DNA from: Stictocephala bisonia
Lineage: Eukaryota; Arthropoda; Insecta; Hemiptera; Membracidae
DNA length: 64,000 nucleotides
Reading direction: 5' to 3'
Assembly (NCBI GenBank): GCA_035578905.1
Contig: JAQJVL010000175.1
Span: 1,153,001-1,217,000 of the forward strand
Positions 13,230 through 23,986 of this stretch are shown here, piece by piece. The notes below the pieces were generated by a model that searched no databases, was not told where the DNA came from, and worked only from the letters and a program-made list of their open reading frames with translations. Both the position numbers and the translations under genes were made by a program. The stretch's first letter is position 1. Every line of letters starts with the position of its first letter.

Positions 13230-13560
13230 CTCCTAGCCGCGCTGATAGGCTTTATCCGAAGTGTCATTGGTCCTCAACCACCCGCGACCGACCAAATACT
13301 ACCGTACTATGTCATTGACCCTACGCACCCGCCACGTATATGTACGTTGTTATTGACCCACGCACCCACCCGTTCACTTACACTGTTCATTGACCCAGGT
13401 CCACGCCCGCCCGGATACGTACGCTGTCATTGACCCACGCACCACACTCTCGGTCCACTGTTCACTGTCATTGACCCATCTGTTACACGTACTCTGTCAT
13501 TTGATCCACATTGTACAGGTTACACTGTCATTGTCCGCAAGCACCGCACTGGTTACATTC
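13230..13560. repeat. CG-rich degenerate minisatellite
   Basis: Repeats of the pattern ACTGTCATTGACCCACGCACC, separated by (T)ACGTAC-type words, occur at least seven times with variable spacing of about 35-55 bp. The block is much richer in C and G than the flanks. A downstream AGAAATGGCGACCTGCG at 13640-13656 looks like a start context but leads to only a short frame. The forward open frame over 13390-13674 is a repeat by-product. Confidence 0.55.
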
Positions 13561-13680
13561 GCATGGGGGCCAGTGTTTTTCCAACCTATTAGGGGAAGGG
13601 CCCGGGGTGGTCAACAGAACACCGCCTATCAGAAATGGCGACCTGCGTTAGACCCTTTCTTAGCAGTCAGATGACATTTG

Positions 13681-15028
13681 TGTGGGAATTTGTCGTGTTG
13701 TAAAAGCATTATGAAGATAGTTATTTCTTGAGTTAAAGAATTAAGAAATTTATCTTAAAACTAAACAGTATTAGTAGAAAGCATATTGTACACAAGAACT
13801 CTTTAGAACTTTTACATACAATGTGCGATTTCACTGACGCTAAATATTATCACTGTTTAGGAACTCATGTAAGGTTAAACCAGTGCTATTTTCTGTTCAG
13901 TGTGGTTTTGGTGTTTGTTCGGTTGATTCGAGTACTATCGCCCGCTCATGTCTAGGACTTCCGTCCCCTGCTAGGGGTGTTGAAAAAAGGGTTACATCCA
14001 GCTGGCATTCATGATTTCGCTTACGCACAAAGACGTATTGAGGTATAAAAAGAACTTATATACTATCGGTACTTACTTGTTGTCAATTTTTTTAGTTCGT
14101 GAGAGCGTAAATTTCTTTAATTATTTATCTGGACAATTTAAAAAGTAATGAAGCTGGTTCCAGCCATACTGTTTGGTAACCGAAAGTCGCTCTTTTGAGA
14201 TATTATGGGATGGTTGGCGAGAGGCGTGGTTCGTTTTGTAATGGCTCTGTGTGACAATCTGGTGTGTGGCGTCGTTATTTAGACAAAAGTTAAGTGTTTC
14301 GAAATTAAAGGGCAATTCAGAATAGCTCTTGTTCATTTAACAATTTTTCGATATGCCTCTAAGGGCCCTACTCTCTAGGTTGAAGTAAATTAAAAACTGC
14401 ATCAAAAGATAGAAAAAGTCTTTCTACCAGTGGATATAACAAAATTCTCAATTTTTTATCCTGGGACCCACTTTAGAGGATTAAAGGTGTGTTCTATTAC
14501 CTTTTTCAACAATCTCTGTTGGATGCAATCACATATGGTGAGGAAAGCGAAAATACGACCATAGCACTGAATGTGTTACGTAGCAGGTTGTACAGATATT
14601 TCAAGTCAAAACATCATATAAAATTCTAGTAAATGAGAAAGTTTTTGATTTGATGCAGAAATATTTCACCTACGGTAAAAGTTTTAGTACAAACAATTGA
14701 ACCAAACTTTGTGTTTCAGAAAATATTCTGCACGATTGTTTGTTTGGATTGTGAGAACAGTGGAATGAGAGAAAATTTTCTAGGAATCAGAGAACCTGTG
14801 AGTAAAATCTCCATGGATCATTCTGTCTTTTGTAGTTACAAATTATTCAGAATGACTAGAAATATTGTTATTTCTCACGTGTCATATTTTTGTAGTTGTG
14901 ATTTTCATTTTATTATCATTTTATTTCCTTTTACTGAATATAGTGTGATAAAAGAAAAAAGATTTTATTTTCAATTTTATAATTCTGTTTTTTATTTTGA
15001 ATAGTCTATTATACATATGGCCAATAAT
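13681..15028. other. non-coding DNA with one weak exon-like segment
   Basis: Mostly AT-rich spacer. At about 14720-14797 an acceptor (TTTGTGTTTCAG) precedes 26 open codons and a GTGAGT donor (phase 0 to 0; KIFCTIVCLDCENSGM and onwards). The peptide resembles nothing I know and I rate it as probably chance. Confidence 0.35.
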
Positions 15029-15510
15029 TAGAAAGCGACCCTTTTCAACACTCTTGTGTGAGTGGATGCAAGGGATGTCAGAGACCTATTCTTCCGTCAC
15101 TGTGAAATTACATAAAATGTTGTCTTGGCAACCAGAGCGTAAGCCCACATGACGCAATAGCAAGCCTCCGCCATTTTTTACTATCATTAGCAGCGAGTAA
15201 CATTGTTACTTTTGATTTAACCACCAACGATCGAGCCTAAATCATGATTTGAGTTATTAAAATAACAATTAATAATAGCAATGACACAATGAATAATAAT
15301 GTAAAACACCTAAATATATTTACACAAACTTTTTACATTTCGTTACAGGTATATTTCAACTAAATTCTGCTGGGAAGTTGATATACTTGTCGGCCAGAGT
15401 TTGAACAACTTAACGGCGGATGTTAGTAAGCCCACTAAGCTAGATACTGAGATTACTCTCTGCCACTGGAACCCCTACATGTGCTAACATAACACACAGG
15501 TCGCTTTCTA
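15029..15510. mobile_element. MITE, about 482 bp, TIR core TAGAAAGCGACC
   Basis: A 12-base sequence TAGAAAGCGACC at 15029-15040 is repeated exactly in inverse at 15499-15510. Similarity extends loosely outward: GGCCAATAAT on the left against the reverse of GGCCCAATCAT on the right. There is no coding capacity. I could not fix a target-site duplication, so the superfamily is open. Confidence 0.55.
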
Positions 15511-15700
15511 CCCGGCCCAATCATAGTATAAATTTCCTATTTTGCATTTGTAGAAACTTAACATCACTTTTCTATCTGTGATGCAATCAATTTATGAGTT
15601 GATAAATTTTAAAAGTGTTTGTTATTTTGCAGTTCAACCACTTTTCAGCCTTTTAATTCTGTTATTATAATTGCTTGTGTAAATAAGTTTTTGTTTTTAG
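15511..15700. other. AT-rich spacer before the satellite
   Basis: Nothing recognisable other than AT-rich sequence leading into the 75-bp array. Confidence 0.5.
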
Positions 15701-17651
15701 CTAACAAGTTAAACATTATAGTTTCCAAATGTGTTTGATCAGTCTAAAGTAGTGTTTGGGCTAAGTGTTGTTATACTAACAAGTTAAACATTATAGTTTC
15801 CAAATGTGTTTGATCAGTCTAAAGTAGTATTTGGGCTAAGTGTTGTTATACTAACAAGTTAAACATTATAGTTTCCAAATGTGTTTGATCAGTCTAAAGT
15901 AGTATTTGGGCTAAGTGTTGTTATACTAACAAGTTAAACATTATAGTTTCCAAATGTGTTTGATCAGTCTAAAGTAGTATTTGGGCTAAGTGTTGTTATA
16001 CTAACAAGTTAAACATTATAGTTTCCAAATGTGTTTGATCAGTCTAAAGTAGTATTTGGGCTAAGTGTTGTTATACTAACAAGTTAAACATTATAGTTTC
16101 CAAATGTGTTTGATCAGTCTAAAGTAGTATTTGGGCTAAGTGTTGTTATACTAACAAGTTAAACATTATAGTTTCCAAATGTGTTTGATCAGTCTAAAGT
16201 AGTATTTGGGCTAAGTGTTGTTATACTAACAAGTTAAACATTATAGTTTCCAAATGTGTTTGATCAGTCTAAAGTAGTATTTGGGCTAAGTGTTGTTATA
16301 CTAACAAGTTAAACATTATAGTTTCCAAATGTGTTTGATCAGTCTAAAGTAGTGTTTGGGCTAAGTGTTGTTATACTAACAAGTTAAACATTATAGTTTC
16401 CAAATGTGTTTGATCAGTCTAAAGTAGTATTTGGGCTAAGTGTTGTTATACTAACAAGTTAAACATTATAGTTTCCAAATGTGTTTGATCAGTCTAAAGT
16501 AGTATTTGGGCTAAGTGTTGTTATACTAACAAGTTAAACATTATAGTTTCCAAATGTGTTTGATCAGTCTAAAGTAGTATTTGGGCTAAGTGTTGTTATA
16601 CTAACAAGTTAAACATTATAGTTTCCAAATGTGTTTGATCAGTCTAAAGTAGTATTTGGGCTAAGTGTTGTTATACTAACAAGTTAAACATTATAGTTTC
16701 CAAATGTGTTTGATCAGTCTAAAGTAGTATTTGGGCTAAGTGTTGTTATACTAACAAGTTAAACATTATAGTTTCCAAATGTGTTTGATCAGTCTAAAGT
16801 AGTATTTGGGCTAAGTGTTGTTATACTAACAAGTTAAACATTATAGTTTCCAAATGTGTTTGATCAGTCTAAAGTAGTATTTGGGCTAAGTGTTGTTATA
16901 CTAACAAGTTAAACATTATAGTTTCCAAATGTGTTTGATCAGTCTAAAGTAGTATTTGGGCTAAGTGTTGTTATACTAACAAGTTAAACATTATAGTTTC
17001 CAAATGTGTTTGATCAGTCTAAAGTAGTATTTGGGCTAAGTGTTGTTATACTAACAAGTTAAACATTATAGTTTCCAAATGTGTTTGATCAGTCTAAAGT
17101 AGTATTTGGGCTAAGTGTTGTTATACTAACAAGTTAAACATTATAGTTTCCAAATGTGTTTGATCAGTCTAAAGTAGTATTTGGGCTAAGTGTTGTTATA
17201 ACTAACAAGTTAAACATTATAGTTTCCAAATGTGTTTGATCAGTCTAAAGTAGTGTTTGGGCTAAGTGTTGTTATACTAACAAGTTAAACATTATAGTTT
17301 CCAAATGTGTTTGATCAGTCTAAAGTAGTGTTTGGGCTAAGTGTTGTTATACTAACAAGTTAAACATTATAGTTTCCAAATGTGTTTGATCAGTCTAAAG
17401 TAGTATTTGGGCTAAGTGTTGTTATACTAACAAGTTAAACATTATAGTTTCCAAATGTGTTTGATCAGTCTAAAGTAGTATTTGGGCTAAGTGTTGTTAT
17501 ACTAACAAGTTAAACATTATAGTTTCCAAATGTGTTTGATCAGTCTAAAGTAGTGTTTGGGCTAAGTGTTGTTATACTAACAAGTTAAACATTATAGTTT
17601 ACAAATGTGTTTGATCAGTCTAAAGTAGTATTTGGGCTAAGTGTTGTTATA
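15701..17651. repeat. 75-bp satellite array, 26 near-identical units
   Basis: The unit starts CTAACAAGTTAAACATTATA and includes TTTGATCAGTCTAAAGTAGT followed by (G/A)TTTGGGCTAAGTG. Twenty-six units run head to tail. They are almost identical; the main variation is one G/A site (G in units 1, 9, 21, 22 and 25), one unit with an extra A near 17201, and one C-to-A change in the last unit. Such homogeneity points to recent amplification or gene conversion. The unit length is a multiple of three, yet stops occur in each frame and no protein is encoded. Confidence 0.97.
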
Positions 17652-17687
17652 CAACCTAATTTCCAGGAATTTCAGTATTTTTAGTAA

Positions 17688-18296
17688 TGTGATGAGACTA
17701 CAATCTATTAACCTATAAAGTCTAAAACAATCAAGAGTAGTCTCAACACCTCCAATGGGGACATAGCTAGAATAACACTCAGGTGGAGAATCAATCTTTT
17801 AATCTAAAATATTAAAACCTATCAAATACAACATTACGCTTAGGAATATTAATTAACAGTGGCCTGAAAAGTGATTAGTACAGACTTCCTAAGATGGTCA
17901 CCTACCTGACCCCAGAGACGGACTCTTCAAAGTGTAGGTCAAGGAGAGTGAGGTAGAGACACAACTTCACCCATGGCAGCTACCCTCCTGGAATCGACTG
18001 TCAAATCTCCCGGCAGCAGCATCCCAGTTGAACTTTTCCACCTTCGTCCTCCACCCGACTCTCCCCAGCCAGCCCCAAGCTTCCCTATTTATACCTCAGC
18101 TCCACGTTTACCAAACAACTCCCAAGCCACTGTCAATTGCCAATAACCTACTTTCTATTTCCTAATACTACCTACTTATCTACTACACATATTTACATTA
18201 TTCGACCTTACCTTTTATACATTATTACATTAGGCCTATCATTATTACACTACTAGTCCTCATGATATATCTATTCCTTTTCCTGAACTCCTCACA
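17688..18296 (-). mobile_element. solo LTR (609 bp), probably Ty3/gypsy type
   Basis: On the minus strand it begins TGTGAGGAG and ends CTCATCACA, giving the TGTGA...TCACA inverted ends typical of LTRs. It is flanked on both sides by GTAA (17684-17687 and 18297-18300), a 4-bp target duplication. It holds a TATA box and lacks coding sequence. No second LTR or internal region of the same family is recognised in the window, so it is a solo LTR, the usual result of LTR-LTR recombination. A single-copy gene promoter is the alternative, but the matched ends and duplication argue against that. Confidence 0.75.
18086..18093 (-). promoter_or_regulatory. TATA box of the solo LTR
   Basis: TATAAATA on the minus strand sits about 200 bp into the LTR, preceded by GGAGCTGAGG and followed by a G-rich leader (GGGAAGCTTGGGGCTGG). 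The placement fits the U3/R boundary of an LTR promoter firing leftwards, toward the satellite array. Confidence 0.55.
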
Positions 18297-18300
18297 GTAA

Positions 18301-18945
18301 ACTCTATAAAACTGATCTAATTTATTTTAAAAAGTTACGAACCGTTTTAGTGCCAGCCATTTTCTTCTAAGGGTGTTACAAAAGTGCCACTCATTTTTGC
18401 ATTAAGTGTATCCAAAAGTGCTATAGCATATTCATTAGATTTGTAAGATTTTCGGGAAAACATTAACATAAGAACTGACCAAAAATGTTTTTTCAAATTT
18501 TTTTTCTGTTTCTGGTGCTTTTTCTATATATATGTGAAGTTTTATGTTTATATCTACATAAACAAAAAAAACTTAACTTAAAAAAAAACAATTACACTTC
18601 AATATGTTTGGTTCTACACCTCATCAGTTCTACATTTTTTCTATTGTGAAGAAACTGTCAACAAACTATATAAATGAAAAGTAAACAAGAATAAATATGC
18701 AAATAAAATATATTAATGAGGTGGGAACTCGTCAGCTGATTGCCGCGTCAGTGACTGCAGCAATAATAATACCTTCATAATAATAATTTTTACATGTTTT
18801 TATGACGTAAAATATACTTAAAATGAGTTCAGTTTTTTTTAAGCAGACTAATAAATATATTTGGAAAAATACGCATTTACTGATTATTTACAAATCTGTT
18901 TGTAAACGTCCGGCCTAATCGGATGTTTGTACTTCTGGCACATTT
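18301..18945. other. AT-rich non-coding DNA
   Basis: No gene or paired termini seen. Confidence 0.5.
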
Positions 18946-19284
18946 TTAAACATCCATCACTATAGGTTGTTCAGTACAAGACACCATGTAAAAGATTGTA
19001 AGAAAGTTCTGGTTAAATAGAAAGTAGATAAATCGATTTGAAACCTTTTGCAACTTGTTAAGGTAGGTCTCAACTTCAGAAATATACCAATTAATTGTAA
19101 AGTCTGGAAATGGTTCAATTACAGTGAACAACAAATAAACAAAAGCAGTAATTTGAATAAATCGAAAATACGTTAACTCGCTTATTATAATTTTAACGTC
19201 GAAAATATTATAAAACAAAATGGTGGATGAGAAATTATCCTTTTCGTTCACTATCACGATTGTTGCAAATAAAAGGTACATCAA
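18946..19284 (-). pseudogene. possible LINE ORF2 C-terminal remnant
   Basis: A 112-residue open frame. Most of it is low-information hydrophobic sequence, but the middle reads YLNKLQKVSNRFIYFLFN, which resembles the LNKLQKVQNR-type segment found after the reverse transcriptase domain of many Jockey/CR1-like LINEs. There is no other LINE motif nearby and no conserved upstream domain. A chance open frame in AT-rich DNA is a real alternative. Confidence 0.25.
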
Positions 19285-19316
19285 TTATGAATACATCCAT
19301 TTTTTTTAAAATCATG

Positions 19317-19608
19317 TTTACGTACTTATAAAAGCTGCTAATTACTAATGGATGCTAAGAAATCTGGAAAAATTAAGATAGTGGATGAAGAGTATATAAA
19401 AATTATAATAATATATACATATATTTAATATAATGTTAAAAATTAGGGCTACTTACGTATTTGTTTACGTACTTATAAAAGCTGCTAATTACTAATGGAT
19501 GCTAAGAAATCTGGAAAAATTAAGATAGTGGATGAAGAGTATATAAAAATTATAATAATATATACATATATTTAATATAATGTTAAAAATTAGGGCTACT
19601 TACGTATT
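19317..19608. repeat. 146-bp tandem duplication
   Basis: Units 19317-19462 and 19463-19608 are essentially identical, each starting GTTTACGTACTTATAAAAGC. Each contains a short frame, MDAKKSGKIKIVDEEYIK, that runs into AT-rich sequence. A 95-bp inverted copy lies at 19796-19890. The set sits just beyond the 3' end of the Penelope-like fragment at 19920-20305. Confidence 0.85.
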
Positions 19609-19795
19609 TTTAGGATGTAATAAAATTCAAACTGAGTACCCTATTTAAAATTTTTATTTAAAATATTTCACACAACATGTTTCAACTTAATATTAATTTT
19701 CAAGTGTAAATAAAATAATTAAATTAAGTATATAAATTCTTTAAATAAAATTGTAAAACATGTGGTTTTTGTAAATATTGATGAATATATCAATA

Positions 19796-19890
19796 TTTAT
19801 AAGTACGTAAACAAATACGTAAGTAGCCCTAATTTTTAACATTATATTAAATATATGTATATATTATTATAATTTTTATATACTCTTCAT
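19796..19890. repeat. inverted copy of the 146-bp repeat
   Basis: The reverse complement of this segment matches about 19388-19479 of the upstream duplication, spanning its unit junction, with almost no differences. A long hairpin is therefore possible across 19388-19890. Confidence 0.8.
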
Positions 19891-19919
19891 ATAAAAATAA
19901 GTTAGTGATATTTTTTTTT

Positions 19920-20305
19920 TTAATAGTAATTTTGAATGTTTCGAATCTTATAAAAAATTGGGTTTCTATAATTGATTTGTATGTTCAATATGTTCACTGG
20001 ATTTTCTTGTTGTGCTAAATATAGTATATGTAATTCTTCTGTTGCATTCATTTTCTTGTCATTTTCATAAAATTTAACATTTTCATGTTTTCTTCAATTT
20101 TTTGTGTACGTGTGGTCTGTAGAGAGCAAGTGTTCAGCGAAGGTGGATTTCATTGTAGTTGTGTTATAACTTCTGAGAGCTTGCATGTGTTCTTGAGAGC
20201 ATGTTTTGAATGGTCTTCCAGTTTGTCCAATGTAGAATTTATCACAGTCTGTACAATTAATTTTGTAAATACCTGATCTGTTGTAAATGTTGTCATTAAG
20301 AACAC
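19920..20305 (-). pseudogene. Penelope-like element, GIY-YIG endonuclease C-terminus
   Basis: Read on the minus strand from about 20305 the frame gives NIYNRSGIYKINC, then CDKFYIGQTGRPFKTC, then a KSTFAEHLLSTDHTYTKN stretch. The GIY...YIG pair with a following GxTGRxFK is the signature of the C-terminal GIY-YIG endonuclease of Penelope-like retroelements; the arginine of TGR is a family active-site residue. A conserved Cys pair precedes FYIG as usual. One in-frame TGA interrupts after TYTKN, and the same frame then continues (MNATEELHILYLAQQ) to a final TAA at 19920-19922. No reverse transcriptase domain is found upstream, so this is a 5'-truncated, inactive copy. The direct and inverted repeats at 19317-19890 lie directly beyond its end, as often seen around these elements. 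Confidence 0.75.
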
Positions 20306-20623
20306 AATAATAAAAAAAAAATATATAGAAATATGTTATCAGATTGTTATCAACAGACTTAAAAATAATATATTTGTACAGAAAATATAAAATTATATTT
20401 TAAAAAATAATTAGTTTCAAAGAGTTTAGTAATCCTGTAATGTAAAAAAATTATTTTCATCACAAGATATTTTGACATGTAATGTCTCATTATAAAGATA
20501 AACATACTCAAAACACAAAGTTATGACAACTTTTTAAATTAAATTAATTTTTTTTATATCTTTGAGGTTAACTCAAAGCATTTTAGGAAAAAACATGAAT
20601 AATTAAATTCTAACACTTATATC

Positions 20624-20875
20624 TCAGTATATACACATAAAAATAAATTTAAAAAAGTAAATTGTTGGGAAAATCAACTCCAAAAAGTTTAGTTTGTATA
20701 AACTTTTTAAAAAATCAAGTAATTTACCACTATTAGTCAAATTAAGAATAAGTTTTTGAAGAATGCAAATTTTACCAATTTTCAAAGTACGGCCATGCTT
20801 TTCATATGAGTCCAAAACAGCCAACAATTTTAGAGCATGTTTAGATATATAATAAATATAAATGTCAAACAGCAT
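20624..20875 (-). CDS. unidentified open frame, possible gene fragment
   Basis: An 83-codon frame whose middle (KLLAVLDSYEKHGRTLKIG, then KICILQKLILNLTNSG) has more balanced residue use than chance frames around it. A GTAAAT donor follows at TNSG, so an exon could end there. No acceptor joins the start in frame. It may belong with the exon-like segment 21011-21178 on the same strand. No family recognised. Confidence 0.25.
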   Translation of the reverse strand: MLFDIYIYYISKHALKLLAVLDSYEKHGRTLKIGKICILQKLILNLTNSGKLLDFLKSLYKLNFLELIFPTIYFFKFIFMCIY

Positions 20876-21010
20876 AATGTGATTTTATACTATTGTATTT
20901 TTCTTGTCTAAAACCACATTCCAATTGGCAACAGCTTTTTAGCCACAAAGTGGCAATAAAGAGGCTAAATAGCAATCAAATAATATTTGGCTGTAATTTT
21001 TTTTTAATTT

Positions 21011-21178
21011 TTAGATCCATATTAGTCTTTCTATTTTTATGATTTTATCCTTCTTAAATTTTGTCTCAAACATTGTTTTGTACAAGTCACAATCATCGAG
21101 ATATTCATGTCGAAACAACCTGTTATTTTTATTTATTGACAAAAGCACCATCTTTAAGATGTTATATCTAGCCTTTGG
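21011..21178 (-). CDS. candidate terminal exon, unknown protein
   Basis: On the minus strand a strong acceptor (TTTTATTTTTTCACGGTTAG) opens a phase-0 frame of 55 codons ending in TAA. It begins PKARYNILKMVLLSINKNNR and continues LFRHEYLDDCDLYKTMFETK. Residue use looks like a real helical protein and unlike the surrounding AT-rich noise. The end (KIERLIWI) is followed by AT-rich sequence with no donor, so this would be a last exon. The frame at 20624-20875 is on the same strand downstream and might be part of the same lost gene. No family recognised, and no upstream exon found. Confidence 0.35.
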   Translation of the reverse strand, partial: PKARYNILKMVLLSINKNNRLFRHEYLDDCDLYKTMFETKFKKDKIIKIERLIWI

Positions 21179-21690
21179 CTAACCGTGAAAAAATAAAATA
21201 ATATTAAAGGTAAATTTTACAGCTTTAAATTAAGTCCTTATACATTGTTACATAAGTAAAAGACTGTTGACGCTATTAAAAAAAAAAACTTTTATATGTT
21301 TTTGTTATGTTTGGCAAATATATAGAATACCGTTAACTGTTTTATATAGTCTATTAGAATGTATGTAAGCATGTTGTTATTTAGTTTGTATTGATGTTAA
21401 TGAATTGTATTGATGTCTTTGATTGTTCACATTCCTTATAGAGAATCATAGTAAGCCATACAGCTCAATAAGTTACATTCTTGCAAGACTATCTGTGATC
21501 ATTAATATTCACTCATCTAGAAAATTTAACTTAGTGAAAGCAATGTAATCTTCTTGTATAAACACGTTGTTGATGAAAGATAAAGTACTTACATTTAAAT
21601 CGCAATAGTTTTTGACCCTACATAAATGTATCTTGACCACTGGTGCACTCATTCACTAACAGTAACATTAAAGCCTTATGTTTTAAGTAA

Positions 21691-22418
21691 CCTTTTGTGC
21701 TCCATAGATGAACTGAGTCCGACATCGCTATTTTTCCGTTCCACTCCAAAGGTGGACTCAGTCCGACATCGGTTATCAATCTTTTAATCTTTTATTTTAT
21801 TTCCAGTTCGTTCCAGATATTGTTTAAAGTATCTATAGTTGCCGTGATAATGTTTAATTGTCTTTTGAGTCACTCAGTGTTTGATTTGAATTTCGTAGTT
21901 TTTTTTTCAACTCCAGCTGTCGTCTTCACATTGAACATTCACTGTTGTGCGTTAAGGTTGTGTTTGTAAACAATATTTACATTGTTAGAAACTTTAGTAT
22001 TCTACAAAATGATAATTTTGTAAGTAAAAACGCTTTGTAATGTTTTATAAAGAAGCATATGGAAATTATATGTTTTAGAAACCAAACAAAATTGGTGTTT
22101 TTCTGTCTAGTGTTATATGCTTATTTTAATGATGTTTATGCCAAATTAAACAAAAAAATGTATTTTAAAACTTAATGAACATATGACATTTTTATAATGT
22201 GTAAAAATTGTTATATTTAGATTTTTTTATCTGAATAAAAGGTACATAAATTACATAAAAATGTTCACCAAATTATACTGAATAATTTGGTATATAACAC
22301 TTAGTACCTGATTAATAATAGGTCATTTTAACTATATATAAGAAACATATGCAAAATTAAAAACAAATAAATGGATCTGGCAGGGCACCGTGTGGCAAAA
22401 TAAATGGAGTTCAAAAGG
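21691..22418. mobile_element. possible piggyBac-type MITE, 728 bp
   Basis: Ends CCTTTTGTGCTCCAT (21691) and, in inverse, CCTTTTGAACTCCAT (to 22418) match at 13 of 15 positions. The right flank is TTAA (22419-22422); the left is GTAA (21687-21690), which would be a mutated TTAA. Inside, TGAGTCCGACATCG or its close variant is repeated near 21715 and 21757. There is no coding sequence. The single flank mismatch keeps confidence moderate. Confidence 0.45.
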
Positions 22419-22847
22419 TTAAATTAAAAAAGTAACAAATATATTAATTTAGAGTAATACTTTTAGATGCACACTTAAGGACCTTCACACTGGTACTGAC
22501 CTGAGATTCCTCCAGTCAATAGACCCTAAATGATAAGCATATAGCTCAGGCATTTCAAGTGAAAGTTGAATGGGTCTAGTTAGTTGCCTGATAAGAGTAC
22601 ATTCGTTTTCATGCTAATTTGTTGCTTAATTACATTTAATGAGTTTCATGTAGAAAATATAATTATTGCAATTCATGCCTTTTACAATACATTACTGTTC
22701 CTTTCCATTATACATTTTTTAATAATGTTAAAAATGTGCCACTTTTTATAAATATTGTTATTTGCACCAAGGCCACCAACAAAAATTGAGTTATGATTTA
22801 GATTTAATATTAGTTTAATAAGTTAATATATTTTGAACCAAAATGTA

Positions 22848-23518
22848 TGTATGAATGTAATGTATATGGACCCTATCGATAAGTCTTGTTGACTTGATGG
22901 GGCCGGATGCTGTAAGACCTTTTGTCAATTATGAATAAATGTATGTATGAATGTAATGTATATGGACCCTATCGATAAGTCTTGTTGACTTGATGGGGCC
23001 GGATGCTGTAAGACCTTTTGTCAATTATGAATGTAATGTATATGGACCCTATCGATAAGTCTTGTTGACTTGATGGGGCCGGATGCTGTAAGACCTTTTG
23101 TCAATTATGAGTGTAATGTATGTGGACCCTATCGATAAGTCTTGTTGACTTGATGGGGCCGGATGCTGTAAGACCTTTTGTCAATTATGAATGTAATGTA
23201 TATGGACCCTATCGATAAGTCTTGTTGACTTGATGGGGCCGAATGCTGTAAGACCTTTGGTCAATTATGAATGTAATGTATATGGACCCTATCGATAAGT
23301 CTTGTTGACTTGATGGGGCCGGATGCTGTAAGACCTTTTGTCAATTATGAATGTAATGTATATGGACCCTATCGATAAGTCTTGTTGACTTGATGGGGCC
23401 GGATGCTGTAAGACCTTTTGTCAATTATGAATGTAATGTATATGGATCCTATCGATAAGTCTTGTTGACTTGATGGGGCCGGATGTTATAATACCTTTTG
23501 TCAATTATAAATAAATGT
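22848..23518. repeat. 80-bp tandem array, 8 units
   Basis: The core GGACCCTATCGATAAGTC occurs at 22868 and 22964, then every 80 bp to 23444 (GGATCCT in the last unit). The first spacing is 96 bp because of an extra AATAAATGTATGTAT. Each unit also holds GACTTGATGGGGCCGGATGC and ends TTTGTCAATTATGAA. Units are nearly identical. The AATAAATGTATGTATG edge looks like the 3' end and simple-repeat tail of a LINE, so the array may have grown from a retroelement 3' end (inference). Confidence 0.95.
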
Positions 23519-23863
23519 AGTAGCTTTCTATTTAATTGTTCCTGTTTTTACTTGGTTTACTATACTATTTTTCATTTCTAGCATATTATTTTTAAAAGTC
23601 TGGCTTAACTGGACGTTGGCACCGAAAGGGATAATGATAAATAGAATGTACCATAACTTTGATTATGGTTCAAACAGATTTAGCCCATTTTCCAAAGATT
23701 TCTTGAAATATTATTTGGTTGGTACATGAATAAGCTCTTTTGTAGATCTCTCTACATTTGTTCACATTTAATGTTAGTATGTGCTCGATTCCTTTATATT
23801 TTTTAATTGATGAATTGTTTTAAAGTCGTTTATCCCCATATTACATTTTGCTTTTTGTTTCAG

Positions 23864-23986
23864 ATGCAAACCACCACTGTAAATCAAATGGTTGCCAAAG
23901 AAGACCAACTTCTTGAATCCATCACCAAACTGAAGGACTTTGTGTCCTTCATGCAAAAATCCCCCGAAAAAGTTACATGACAAGAA
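23864..23986 (+). CDS. candidate last coding exon, coiled-coil-like
   Basis: A strong acceptor (TTTTGCTTTTTGTTTCAG) is followed by 38 codons and TGA, then by a consensus donor (CAAGAA/GTAAGT) six bases past the stop. The peptide begins MQTTTVNQMVAKEDQLLESI and continues TKLKDFVSFMQKSPEKVT, a likely amphipathic helix. Only this phase-0 frame is open. The candidate exon at 2256 leaves phase 1, so it cannot be joined directly; an exon of phase 1 to 0 must lie between. A donor after the stop implies a spliced 3' untranslated region, and an acceptor at 31079 would serve. Family unknown. Confidence 0.45.

Noticed and set aside
13390..13674. 94-codon plus-strand frame with a downstream ATGGCGACC start context
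   Set aside because: The frame crosses a minisatellite, and the start context leads to only about 22 codons with no donor.
15701..17651. Regular 75-bp repeats considered as a CRISPR-like array
   Set aside because: Whole units are identical with no unique spacers; this is a satellite in a eukaryotic genome.
20085..20276. 63-codon plus-strand Cys-rich frame
   Set aside because: Antisense shadow of the Penelope-like GIY-YIG domain.
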